NCBI GenBank assembly: GCA_938044055.1 | Contig: CALIQO010000291.1 | Span: forward strand, 1-11,349 | Source: an uncultured Saprospiraceae bacterium | Lineage (GTDB): Bacteria; Bacteroidota; Bacteroidia; Chitinophagales; Saprospiraceae | Length of the DNA stretch: 11,349 nucleotides | Direction: 5' to 3' | In this document: positions 1 to 7,198 of the stretch, piece by piece | How the letters are laid out: each line of letters begins with the position of its first letter | How positions within the stretch are numbered: the stretch's first letter is position 1 | Notes under the pieces: generated by a model | The model's input: the letters and a program-made list of their open reading frames with translations, nothing else | Told to the model about the DNA's origin: nothing | Databases searched by the model: none | Program-made: the position numbers and the translations under genes

Positions 1-526
1 TGCTGAAGAATTCCTTACCCATTATGAAATGCCTGAAGTCATCTTTCAGTATGCAGAAGAGAAGATAATTGATGGTGAAGTACATAGAGTAGGATTCCTT
101 ATTGACAACAGAGGAGATTTAAGAAAGTATAATATTAAAAAGAGAGGTGTCATTAATGAATACCAGTCAGAAGTTTCTATTTCTGCCCTACAATCACTGC
201 ACAATGCATCTGAATCTACAGGAATGCAAGTAGATATAGAAGTATTCGTAGATAATTATAAAGGCCTGCTGGGATTAAATCAGACGCAGCTTGTTGCTCA
301 GAAAGATGAAAAAGAATATGGTTTCTACGTAGGATATGGATTATTCTCTGCATCTGGAGATTCTAACTCTTATGAGTCCGGATGTGGTGGAGGAACTTCA
401 AGCCGTCGAAGTACAGCTTATTCTCTCAATCTTCTTAAATCGTATGATTCGATAAACAGGACGAACAGAGCTAAGTCCATCGTTACTTGGATGGCTGAAA
501 TGAAAGAAATGGCTATGAAAAGCTAA
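1..526 (+). CDS. Unrecognised protein, 3' part only (gene starts left of window)
   Basis: I do not recognise this protein. The frame is open from position 2, and the first ATG (29) has no ribosome-binding-like sequence before it. Nine sense codons precede that ATG without a stop, so the true start is probably outside the window. The visible part is about 174 residues: a charged, apparently soluble N-terminal half with beta-like alternation, then a segment rich in Gly, Ser and Tyr with a GCGGG run and an SSRRS stretch near residues 120-130, and a helical tail rich in Met and Lys ending at the TAA at 524-526. No membrane segment is visible in this portion. A strong terminator follows within 50 nt, so this is the last gene of its transcript. 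An uncharacterised envelope or secreted protein is possible, but nothing seen here proves it. Confidence 0.6.
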   Translation, partial: AEEFLTHYEMPEVIFQYAEEKIIDGEVHRVGFLIDNRGDLRKYNIKKRGVINEYQSEVSISALQSLHNASESTGMQVDIEVFVDNYKGLLGLNQTQLVAQKDEKEYGFYVGYGLFSASGDSNSYESGCGGGTSSRRSTAYSLNLLKSYDSINRTNRAKSIVTWMAEMKEMAMKS

Positions 527-548
527 AAAATAGATCTTATTTTATACC

Positions 549-567
549 CGAGTAATGAGAATACTCG
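549..567 (+). other. Small hairpin preceding the terminator
   Basis: The arms CGAGTA (549-554) and TACTCG (562-567) can pair around a 7-nt loop. This sits directly upstream of the large terminator hairpin. It could protect the 3' end of the left-hand transcript or be part of a two-hairpin terminator. It has no T tract of its own. Confidence 0.35.
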
Positions 568-569
568 TT

Positions 570-603
570 AAAGCATTAAGGATAAATATCCTTAATGCTT
601 TTT
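570..603 (+). terminator. Strong intrinsic terminator after the left-edge gene
   Basis: The arms 570-584 and 587-601 are perfect reverse complements, 15 nt each. In a real hairpin the innermost pairs would open to give a 4-6 nt loop. The 3' arm runs into five consecutive T residues ending at 603. The stem begins with AAAGC, so the mirrored A and T runs could let it work in both directions. It lies 44 nt after the stop codon and separates the left-edge gene from the glycosyltransferase operon. Confidence 0.85.
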
Positions 604-655
604 CAATCCCATTTGTAGTGTTTATTATTGTATTAGATAGAATGAGCTGCGTTTA

Positions 656-1873
656 ATGAGAATACTCCAACTAACCAAGAAATTTCCTTTTCCGCTAAAA
701 GATGGTGAGTCAATTGCCACCTTTAACTTAAGCAAAGGACTCGCTACCTCAGGGTGTGAAATATCCCTGCTTAGTATGAATACAACCAAGCACTTTGTTG
801 ACTTGAAAGAAGCAACAAGGCACTGCGGGCATTATAAGAAGGTCTATTCCGTTTCTGTAGACAATGAGATCAGCCTCTTAGGGGCTGCTTTGAACTTGTT
901 ATCTAAAGAATCCTATCATACTTCTCGATTTAGGTCTAAAGATTATGAGCAGAAATTAAGAAAAATACTACATGAGAATACGTATGATGTTATTCTCATC
1001 GAAACCATATATCTTTCTTATTACCTTCCGGCCATACGCGAGTTATCTGATGCTAAGATCGTATTGAGAGCGCATAACGTAGAGTATGAAATATGGGAAA
1101 GGATATGTAAGAATGAAGTAAATGCTCTTAAAAAGCAGTACCTAAAGTATCTAACTAAGAAGCTTAAAAGGTATGAGATTGAATCCTATAATGGTTATGA
1201 CCTTATTGCTTCCGTAAGTGACAGGGATCAGCATCTTATCGCTGAATCAGAATCTTCAGTACCCGTAGTTTCCATACCTATAGGTTTAGATGTTATGTCC
1301 TATAAACCGCATCGTTATAAAACTAAGAAGGTGAAATCAGTTGGTTTCATAGGTGCATTGGACTGGATTCCTAATGCCGAAGGGATAAAGTGGTTTTTAG
1401 ACAATGCATGGCCATATATTAATAAAATCTCTGATGCTGAGTTATTTATTGCAGGTAGAAATTACAACCAAGAAGATTTTCCTGGAACATATTCAAGGGT
1501 ACATTTCGTAGGAGAAATCCCCGACGCTAAATCATTTATGACTGAACACGATGTCTTGATAGTTCCTTTACTCTCTGGAAGTGGGACAAGAGTGAAAATC
1601 TTAGAGGGTATGGCTTTAGGTAAGGCTATTGTTACAACCCATATAGGTGTAGAGGGTATCCATGTCAGAAACGATGTTCATATCGCTATCAGGGACGAAA
1701 AAGAAGCATTTGCGCAAGCGGTATTGCAATTACTTGTAGACGAAAATAAAAATCGAGAAATAGGTAAGAAAGCAGCAGCATTCATCAATAATCACTACCA
1801 CAACAATTCACTAGCACTTAAGTTGGTAAAAAATATAAGGGCTGAAAAAGTACCTGAAGGAAATCTTAGATAA
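656..1873 (+). CDS. GT4-type glycosyltransferase
   Basis: A 405-residue protein with the GT-B fold layout of retaining GT4 glycosyltransferases. The N-terminal acceptor half opens with a beta-strand motif (MRILQLTKKFPFPLKDG). The C-terminal nucleotide-sugar half begins near residue 225 with the strand VKSVGFIGALDW. The donor-site loop GSGTRVKILEGMALG spans residues 308-322, and its Glu317 matches the glutamate that usually contacts the donor sugar. No signal peptide or membrane helix is visible, so it should act on the cytoplasmic face of the inner membrane. It is the first gene of the operon. A -7-like TATTATTG (623-630, one mismatch to TAnnTTTG) lies shortly upstream. Substrate and product cannot be read from sequence; LPS, capsule or exopolysaccharide synthesis is an inference from the family and from the second glycosyltransferase next door. 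Confidence 0.88.
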   Translation: MRILQLTKKFPFPLKDGESIATFNLSKGLATSGCEISLLSMNTTKHFVDLKEATRHCGHYKKVYSVSVDNEISLLGAALNLLSKESYHTSRFRSKDYEQKLRKILHENTYDVILIETIYLSYYLPAIRELSDAKIVLRAHNVEYEIWERICKNEVNALKKQYLKYLTKKLKRYEIESYNGYDLIASVSDRDQHLIAESESSVPVVSIPIGLDVMSYKPHRYKTKKVKSVGFIGALDWIPNAEGIKWFLDNAWPYINKISDAELFIAGRNYNQEDFPGTYSRVHFVGEIPDAKSFMTEHDVLIVPLLSGSGTRVKILEGMALGKAIVTTHIGVEGIHVRNDVHIAIRDEKEAFAQAVLQLLVDENKNREIGKKAAAFINNHYHNNSLALKLVKNIRAEKVPEGNLR

Positions 1874-1913
1874 CCAATAAGTATAGCTAGGATACAATTG
1901 CTACATTAGCGTT

Positions 1914-3083
1914 GTGAAAATAGCCGTAATAACATCTAGATTTCCTTATCCTCTGGAAAAGGGTGATAAGCTTAGGCTTTACAATCACATCAAGCATCTA
2001 AGTCAGGAACACATTGTTTATCTTTTTTCAATAGCTGCCGACAAAACAAGGCAGGAAGACATAGATCATGTCTCAGAACTTGTGGAAGAATTATATGTCT
2101 ACAAACAATCTCTCCTTTCAAAAATTAAGAATCTACTGATACATGGATGGAGGATGCCTTTTCAAGTTGCATATTATTATAATAAAAACATACGGCGAAA
2201 TGTAGAAATGCTCATAAAAGATAAGCAATGTGATCTAGTATATAACCATCTAGTAAGAACGGCGGAGTATTCACTTGAGATTGAGGATCTTCCTAAAGTT
2301 ATGGACTATATGGACGCCTTTTCTGTAGGAATGAAGAAACGAGCTGAGGGTTGTCGGATTCCACTTAAGTTGTTATACAACCTAGAAGCTTCCAAAATGA
2401 AAAAGTATGAACGGAAAATATACACAGCATACCAGTCGCACATACTTATATCGAAAATTGATGCCCAACACATAGGATCAGATCTCAACTTTAAAATTGT
2501 GAAAAATGGAGTAGACATGGAGCATTTTTCTAAGGATAGTAGGAGTAAGCGTTTCGAAATTGGTTTCGTAGGGAATATGGGTTACTTGCCCAATGTTATT
2601 GCTGTAAAATATATGGTTAAAGAGATTATGCCTTTACTAAGTAAGGAGTATAAGTTGCTGATCGCTGGTGCAAGGCCCGCACCCGTTCTCAAAAAGATGG
2701 CAGATGATAGAGTATATGTAACAGGGTACTTAGAAGATATAAGGAATGCCTATTGCGCGATAAAGATCCTTGTAGCACCCATTTTTAAAGGTACTGGGAT
2801 GCAGAATAAAATATTAGAAGCAATGGCTTCTGGAATTCCCGTTGTGACCAGTAGTATAGTTAATGAAAGCATCGGCGCCACTCCAGGAAAGGAAATATTC
2901 ATCGCAGATGATCCAGAACGATATGTAGAAATAATCGAATATTTACTAAATGATTCTAATTTATATAAACAAATTAGCGAGAATGCAATTAATTTTGTTG
3001 GATCAACGTATTCTTGGGAGATCCAGAATAAAAAATTAGAGAAAATAATAAATGAATTTAGATACAGAGGCGATAAAAGCTAA
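1914..3083 (+). CDS. GT4-type glycosyltransferase (PEP-CTERM/EpsH-associated-like)
   Basis: A 389-residue cytoplasmic glycosyltransferase starting at GTG 1914, because the conserved N-terminal strand MKIAVITSRFPYPLEKGDKL begins exactly there. The opening and the donor loop KGTGMQNKILEAMASG (residues 292-307, Glu302 as the likely donor contact) resemble the sugar transferases described with EpsH/PEP-CTERM exopolysaccharide systems. That is recognition by eye, not by search. It follows the first glycosyltransferase after 40 nt and has the same general architecture, but the two are clearly diverged rather than a recent duplication. Its last ten codons overlap the start of the riboflavin gene by 32 nt in another frame. 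Its likely role is adding a sugar to a cell-surface glycan; the exact linkage is unknown. Confidence 0.87.
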   Translation: MKIAVITSRFPYPLEKGDKLRLYNHIKHLSQEHIVYLFSIAADKTRQEDIDHVSELVEELYVYKQSLLSKIKNLLIHGWRMPFQVAYYYNKNIRRNVEMLIKDKQCDLVYNHLVRTAEYSLEIEDLPKVMDYMDAFSVGMKKRAEGCRIPLKLLYNLEASKMKKYERKIYTAYQSHILISKIDAQHIGSDLNFKIVKNGVDMEHFSKDSRSKRFEIGFVGNMGYLPNVIAVKYMVKEIMPLLSKEYKLLIAGARPAPVLKKMADDRVYVTGYLEDIRNAYCAIKILVAPIFKGTGMQNKILEAMASGIPVVTSSIVNESIGATPGKEIFIADDPERYVEIIEYLLNDSNLYKQISENAINFVGSTYSWEIQNKKLEKIINEFRYRGDKS

Positions 3084-4188
3084 TTCAGCATTGTCAACCA
3101 TAGAAGAAGCCATTGCAGAAATCAAAGCAGGGAAAATAGTCATTGTTGTTGACGATGAAGAGAGAGAGAATGAAGGTGATTTTATCTGCGCTGCTGAGTT
3201 GATAACTCCTGAGACAATCAATTTTATGGCGCAGTATGGTAGAGGCCTTATCTGTACCCCGATTGAAGAGAATCGCGCTAAAGAACTTGACCTGCAGATG
3301 ATGGTAAGAGATAATACAGCGTTGCATGAAACTGCATTTACAGTTTCTATAGACCTTGTTGGTCACGGCTGTTCTACAGGTATCTCCGCGTACGATAGAT
3401 CAACTGGAATTAAGTGTATAACCGATCCTTCTATAGTAGCGACTGATTATGCAAGACCAGGACATATTTTTCCACTGATTGCTAAGTCTGGAGGAGTACT
3501 AAGAAGAACAGGTCACACAGAAGCTTCTGTTGATCTCGCTAAGATGGCGGGTCTATATCCTGCCGGAGTTCTTGTAGAGATTCTCAATGATGATGGAACC
3601 ATGGCTAGATTTCCACAGCTCGTTGAGATCGCCAAGCAACACGATATGAAAATAATTTCTATCAAAGATCTTGTTGCCTATCGTATGCAGACTGAAAGCA
3701 TCATCCAGAGAGAGCTAGAAACACATATCGATTCACAATATGGGAGGTTTAAAGTAACTGCATATAAGCAGCTTACAACAGGAGATGTCCACCTTGCCTT
3801 GTCGATGGGAGAGAACTTTACAAGCGAACCTACACTGGTCCGCGTGCATTCTAATTCTGAGACAGGAGATATACTGGGAATATTATTCGAGAATTATGCA
3901 GAAAAACTCAACAAGACCATGAAGATGATTGCTGATAATGGCAAAGGCATATTGTTGTACATGCGTCATGGAGAGAAAGGGAACTCCATCATTCATAAAT
4001 TAAGAGAAATTGATACAAATAGCCACAATGACCCACTGCCTTCTGACTTGCAACGAGATTTCGGTGTAGGAGCTCAGATCCTGAGAGATATGGGTGTAAA
4101 AGACATAAGACTTATTTCTTCTAATGCTAAGAAACGCGTAGGGCTTAAAGGATATGGCTTGTCTATTGTTGATAGTGTAAGTCTATAA
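3052..4188 (+). CDS. ribB: 3,4-dihydroxy-2-butanone 4-phosphate synthase with degenerate GTP cyclohydrolase II domain
   Basis: The 378-residue protein has two domains. Residues about 14-215 are a complete RibB domain, which converts ribulose 5-phosphate to 3,4-dihydroxy-2-butanone 4-phosphate plus formate for riboflavin synthesis. The acidic loop DDEERENEGD is at 34-43, followed by GCSTGISAYDRSTGI, ARPGHIFPL and the RRTGHTEASVDL motif. Residues about 230-378 resemble GTP cyclohydrolase II, but the zinc site is gone. The positions equal to the three cysteines are Ser269, Glu280 and Tyr282, and the usual RCDCG is FENYA. The EGRxIGL segment after Tyr303 is also altered, and the C-terminal tail is short. 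Only the RibB reaction is therefore expected, with cyclohydrolase II supplied elsewhere. ATG 3052 is the only plausible start, since the next in-frame Met falls inside the catalytic domain. It overlaps the upstream gene by 32 nt, suggesting translational coupling. Confidence 0.93.
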   Translation: MNLDTEAIKANSALSTIEEAIAEIKAGKIVIVVDDEERENEGDFICAAELITPETINFMAQYGRGLICTPIEENRAKELDLQMMVRDNTALHETAFTVSIDLVGHGCSTGISAYDRSTGIKCITDPSIVATDYARPGHIFPLIAKSGGVLRRTGHTEASVDLAKMAGLYPAGVLVEILNDDGTMARFPQLVEIAKQHDMKIISIKDLVAYRMQTESIIQRELETHIDSQYGRFKVTAYKQLTTGDVHLALSMGENFTSEPTLVRVHSNSETGDILGILFENYAEKLNKTMKMIADNGKGILLYMRHGEKGNSIIHKLREIDTNSHNDPLPSDLQRDFGVGAQILRDMGVKDIRLISSNAKKRVGLKGYGLSIVDSVSL

Positions 4189-4190
4189 TT

Positions 4191-5900
4191 ATGGATAAAG
4201 AAATCATCCTATCCGTTAATAATCTTGCTATAGATTTTCATGCCGATGGTGATGTATTTCAAGCTGTTAGAGGGGTTTCTTTTAACCTCCATAAAGGGGA
4301 AGTTCTCGGAATTGTAGGAGAGAGTGGTTCTGGCAAGTCTGTCACCTGTCAAGCTATTATGCAACTTATAGATTGTCCACCCGGATCTATAAGGACAGGA
4401 GAAATCCTATTCAACCCTGGCTCAGGAACAATCGATGTTCTTAAGATAAAAGGAGAACAGCTCAGGAAATTAAGAGGATCAAGGATAGCCATGATTTTTC
4501 AAGAGCCGATGTCAAGCCTGAACCCCACTCATCGTTGTGGAAAACAAGTAATGGAGGCAATCTTATTACACAATAAAATAAGTAAGACAGAAGCAAAGAA
4601 CAAAGTACTTGACCTCTTCGATAAAGTGAAATTGCCAGATCCTGCTCGAGTATTAAAAGCATATCCACATGAACTTTCAGGAGGCCAGTTACAGCGTGTC
4701 ATGATTGCCATGGCTCTTTCTAACAATCCTGATGTCCTCATAGCTGATGAACCTACTACTGCACTTGATGTAACCGTACAGAAAGAAATCTTGTCAATCA
4801 TCAAGGAAGTAGGAAGTCGATTCCATGTTTCAACTATTTTTATTTCGCATGATCTCGGCGTTATCCAAGATCTTGCAGATCGCGTAGTTGTAATGCGGAA
4901 GGGAGAAATTGTGGAGAAAGGGCTAGCCTCAGATATATTGCATAGACCGAAACACCCTTATACACAGGGTCTTATAAATTGCAGGCCACCATTAGATAAG
5001 CGGATATCTATCCTGCCTACGGTGGAGGATTTTCTTGATGAAAACAATGGTTTTAATACAGAAGAGATATCGCAATCTGCTTACCAAGCATCTATTTTAA
5101 ATCTGGAGAAAAAGAAACATATTCTTGAGGTGGAAAACATATCTAAGTCCTATATCACGCGTAAAAACATATGGGGTAGAACAACCGCTAAAGTAGATGC
5201 GGTAAAGAATGTTTCCATTTCTGTATATGAAGGAGAAACGCTAGGCTTAGTAGGGGAGTCAGGTTGCGGAAAATCAACACTAGGAAGGTGTATAGTAGGC
5301 TTGGAAAAAATAGAAAATGGAGACATAAGGTATAAGGGCAATTCTATTGTTGATCTGGGTAGAAAAGAGTGGGTTAATCTGAGGAGAAATCTTCAGATAA
5401 TATTTCAAGACCCATATGGTTCGTTGAATCCCAGGATGAAGATAGGAGCGGCAATACTTGAGCCCATGCAAGTCCATAATATAGGCAGATCTAAAGCAGA
5501 AAGAAAAGAAATGGTTATGCAGTTGCTGCATGAAGTAGGCCTTCAATCCGATCACTACGATAGATATCCACACGAGTTCTCAGGTGGTCAGAGACAACGG
5601 ATATGTATTGCTAGATCTCTTAGTGTTAATCCAGAATTCATTATATGTGATGAGTCGGTTTCTGCGCTAGATGTATCTGTTCAAGCCCAAGTTTTAAACC
5701 TACTCAATAGTTTAAAAAAGAAGTATGGTCTTTCATTGATTTTTATCTCCCATGACTTAAGTGTAATTAAACACATAAGCGATCATATTGCTGTCATGAA
5801 GGATGGAGAGATTGTTGAATATGGAAATGCTGAAAAATTATTCCACCAGTCCTCTTCAGATTATACTAAGAGATTAATAGACTCAATACCAGGCGTTTAG
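4191..5900 (+). CDS. Double-ATPase ABC transporter subunit, oligopeptide/dipeptide type
   Basis: This 569-residue protein fuses two nucleotide-binding domains like DppD-DppF, the arrangement found in GsiA and YejF. Domain 1 has Walker A GESGSGKS (43-50), signature LSGGQLQR (162-169) and Walker B ending at Glu187. Domain 2 has Walker A GESGCGKS (355-362), signature FSGGQRQR (463-470) and Walker B ending at Glu488. Both catalytic sites look intact. The region after domain 1 (RPKHPYTQGLINCRPPL) is the C-terminal extension typical of peptide transporter ATPases. It has no membrane helix, so it must pair with permeases encoded elsewhere; none is in the window, nor is a binding protein. It starts 2 nt after the ribB stop and is the last gene before a terminator. 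Import of peptides or small nickel/glutathione-like solutes is the family expectation; the substrate is unknown. Confidence 0.92.
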   Translation: MDKEIILSVNNLAIDFHADGDVFQAVRGVSFNLHKGEVLGIVGESGSGKSVTCQAIMQLIDCPPGSIRTGEILFNPGSGTIDVLKIKGEQLRKLRGSRIAMIFQEPMSSLNPTHRCGKQVMEAILLHNKISKTEAKNKVLDLFDKVKLPDPARVLKAYPHELSGGQLQRVMIAMALSNNPDVLIADEPTTALDVTVQKEILSIIKEVGSRFHVSTIFISHDLGVIQDLADRVVVMRKGEIVEKGLASDILHRPKHPYTQGLINCRPPLDKRISILPTVEDFLDENNGFNTEEISQSAYQASILNLEKKKHILEVENISKSYITRKNIWGRTTAKVDAVKNVSISVYEGETLGLVGESGCGKSTLGRCIVGLEKIENGDIRYKGNSIVDLGRKEWVNLRRNLQIIFQDPYGSLNPRMKIGAAILEPMQVHNIGRSKAERKEMVMQLLHEVGLQSDHYDRYPHEFSGGQRQRICIARSLSVNPEFIICDESVSALDVSVQAQVLNLLNSLKKKYGLSLIFISHDLSVIKHISDHIAVMKDGEIVEYGNAEKLFHQSSSDYTKRLIDSIPGV

Positions 5901-5913
5901 GTGGTCTTGTATG

Positions 5914-5948
5914 ATGTTTGTTCTATGCAATAGGACACATTTTTTTTT
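5914..5948 (+). terminator. Intrinsic terminator closing the glycosyltransferase-ribB-ABC operon
   Basis: TGTTCTAT (5919-5926) pairs with ATAGGACA (5930-5937) across the loop GCA, with one G-T pair. A 2-nt bulge allows three more pairs, ATG (5914-5916) with CAT (5938-5940). Nine T residues follow directly (5940-5948). It lies 13 nt after the ABC gene's stop codon, so the operon ends here and the small gene at 6055 needs its own promoter. Confidence 0.72.
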
Positions 5949-6054
5949 GAAATTTCTTAAAAAAGATTAACAATCCTGTAACTAAATCTTTGGAACTCCC
6001 GTTTTACTTTTAGAAACCAATTAAAGATTCACATTAATAACCACCTATTAATCA

Positions 6055-6285
6055 ATGAAATCACGAAAGAATCCAATCAAGTATCTCTTAGCACTTACAG
6101 TGTGCTTAAGCTTAGTATGCTGCATATATCTGAATACATCACTGGCAGAATCATCCAGAATGAGTGAATACAGCTATTCGCCGCCCTTGTTAGAAGAAAG
6201 TGATTACAACTCTAATACTATCTTTTCTGAAGTAAAATTAGTTAAAGTACTTGCTGAAAAAGTTTTTGGGTTTACTTCTGAATAA
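6055..6285 (+). CDS. Small predicted exported protein, unrecognised
   Basis: A 76-residue open frame that I do not recognise. The start looks like a signal peptide: a basic N-terminus (MKSRKNPIK), a hydrophobic core of about 17 residues (YLLALTVCLSLVCCIYL), then a polar stretch ending TSLA, which fits cleavage after Ala31. The mature part would be only about 45 residues: Ser- and Tyr-rich, acidic, then a helical Lys/Glu/Val tail (EVKLVKVLAEKVF). Alternatively the hydrophobic stretch is a permanent membrane anchor. The gene sits between two oppositely facing units. A terminator upstream separates it from the ABC gene, and its last 14 nt overlap the end of fmt on the other strand. A near -7 element, TACTTTTA (6005-6012, last base differs), lies 42 nt upstream. 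Support is composition and context only; a chance frame remains possible. Confidence 0.5.
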   Translation: MKSRKNPIKYLLALTVCLSLVCCIYLNTSLAESSRMSEYSYSPPLLEESDYNSNTIFSEVKLVKVLAEKVFGFTSE

Positions 6286-7195
6286 GCTCAAGTTTGTTTC
6301 CATTTAGAAAATCTCTTATTGGCATCCTCTTTTTGCCGTGAAACTTGACATCTTCAAGACTTATAATTCCGTCCTTACAGAAGACCTTGATGTAACTCTT
6401 GTTGTCGGAATAAAAATTTCCGCAAGGAACATCGTGAACTACCTCTTCGACCAGTATACTATAAACCTTGGTCTCTGTACCATTGATTTTACAGAAGGCT
6501 CCTGGATAAGGCGCTAGACCGCGCACGAAATTTTTTATTTCCTCAGTTTTTTTCGTGAAATCTATCTCGCAATCTTCTCTGAATATTTTAGGAGCTTTAG
6601 ATACCTTGGTTTCATCTTGCTCTGTATATGTTACATCTCCTTTTTCAATTATCTGAACAGTACGGAGAACAGTCTGTGCTGCGACTTCCATCATTTTATC
6701 ATGAAGATCGCCCGCTGTGTCTTCTGGGTTTATGGCGACTTTCTCTTGAAGAATTATATCTCCTGTATCGATGGCATGTTTCAATTGAAAACTGGTCACT
6801 CCAGTAATAGTTTCTCCATTGATTACAGCCCAGTTGATCGGAGCAGCACCTCGATAAGCAGGCAATAGGCTGCCATGGAGATTAATGGTACCTAATGGTG
6901 GCATATCCCATACAACAACAGGTAACATCCTAAAAGCAATAACAACTTGTAAGTCTGCCTTTAATGCTTTCAGTTCTTGTAAGAAAGATGGAGCTTTTAG
7001 GTTTTTAGGTTGCAAGACCTTCAGATTGTGCTCTACAGCATATTTCTTAACATCGGAAATCAATAATTTCTTTCCACCTCTGCCACCCATCTTATCTGTA
7101 CTCGTAATTACACCTACGATATCATATCCTTGTTCATGAAGAACCTTTAGTGTAGGAACAGCGAATGCAGGAGTACCCATAAAAACTATTCTCAT
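6272..7195 (-). CDS. fmt: Methionyl-tRNA formyltransferase
   Basis: The 307-residue enzyme transfers a formyl group from 10-formyl-tetrahydrofolate to Met on initiator tRNA in the cytoplasm. The N-terminal formyltransferase domain opens with MRIVFMGTPAFAVPTL and carries the HGSLLPAYRGAAPIN motif. Asn105, His107 and Asp143 match the catalytic Asn-His-Asp triad of the E. coli enzyme almost position for position. The loop KMGGRGGKK (35-43) matches the basic loop that contacts the tRNA acceptor end. Residues about 205-307 form the smaller C-terminal tRNA-binding domain. Its length is normal for the family. The ATG lies 3 nt after the stop of the cystathionine beta-synthase gene, so both are almost certainly on one transcript. 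The 3' end overlaps the small gene on the opposite strand by 14 nt. Confidence 0.96.
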   Translation of the reverse strand: MRIVFMGTPAFAVPTLKVLHEQGYDIVGVITSTDKMGGRGGKKLLISDVKKYAVEHNLKVLQPKNLKAPSFLQELKALKADLQVVIAFRMLPVVVWDMPPLGTINLHGSLLPAYRGAAPINWAVINGETITGVTSFQLKHAIDTGDIILQEKVAINPEDTAGDLHDKMMEVAAQTVLRTVQIIEKGDVTYTEQDETKVSKAPKIFREDCEIDFTKKTEEIKNFVRGLAPYPGAFCKINGTETKVYSILVEEVVHDVPCGNFYSDNKSYIKVFCKDGIISLEDVKFHGKKRMPIRDFLNGNKLELIQK

Positions 7196-7198
7196 AAT

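Noticed and set aside
656..3083. Recent tandem duplication of the two glycosyltransferase genes
   Set aside because: They share fold and general motifs only; sequence between the motifs differs widely, so they are distant family members.
4462..4804. Minus-strand open frames of 68 and 91 codons inside the ABC ATPase gene
   Set aside because: They lie fully within a strongly conserved gene and look like antisense shadows of its codons.
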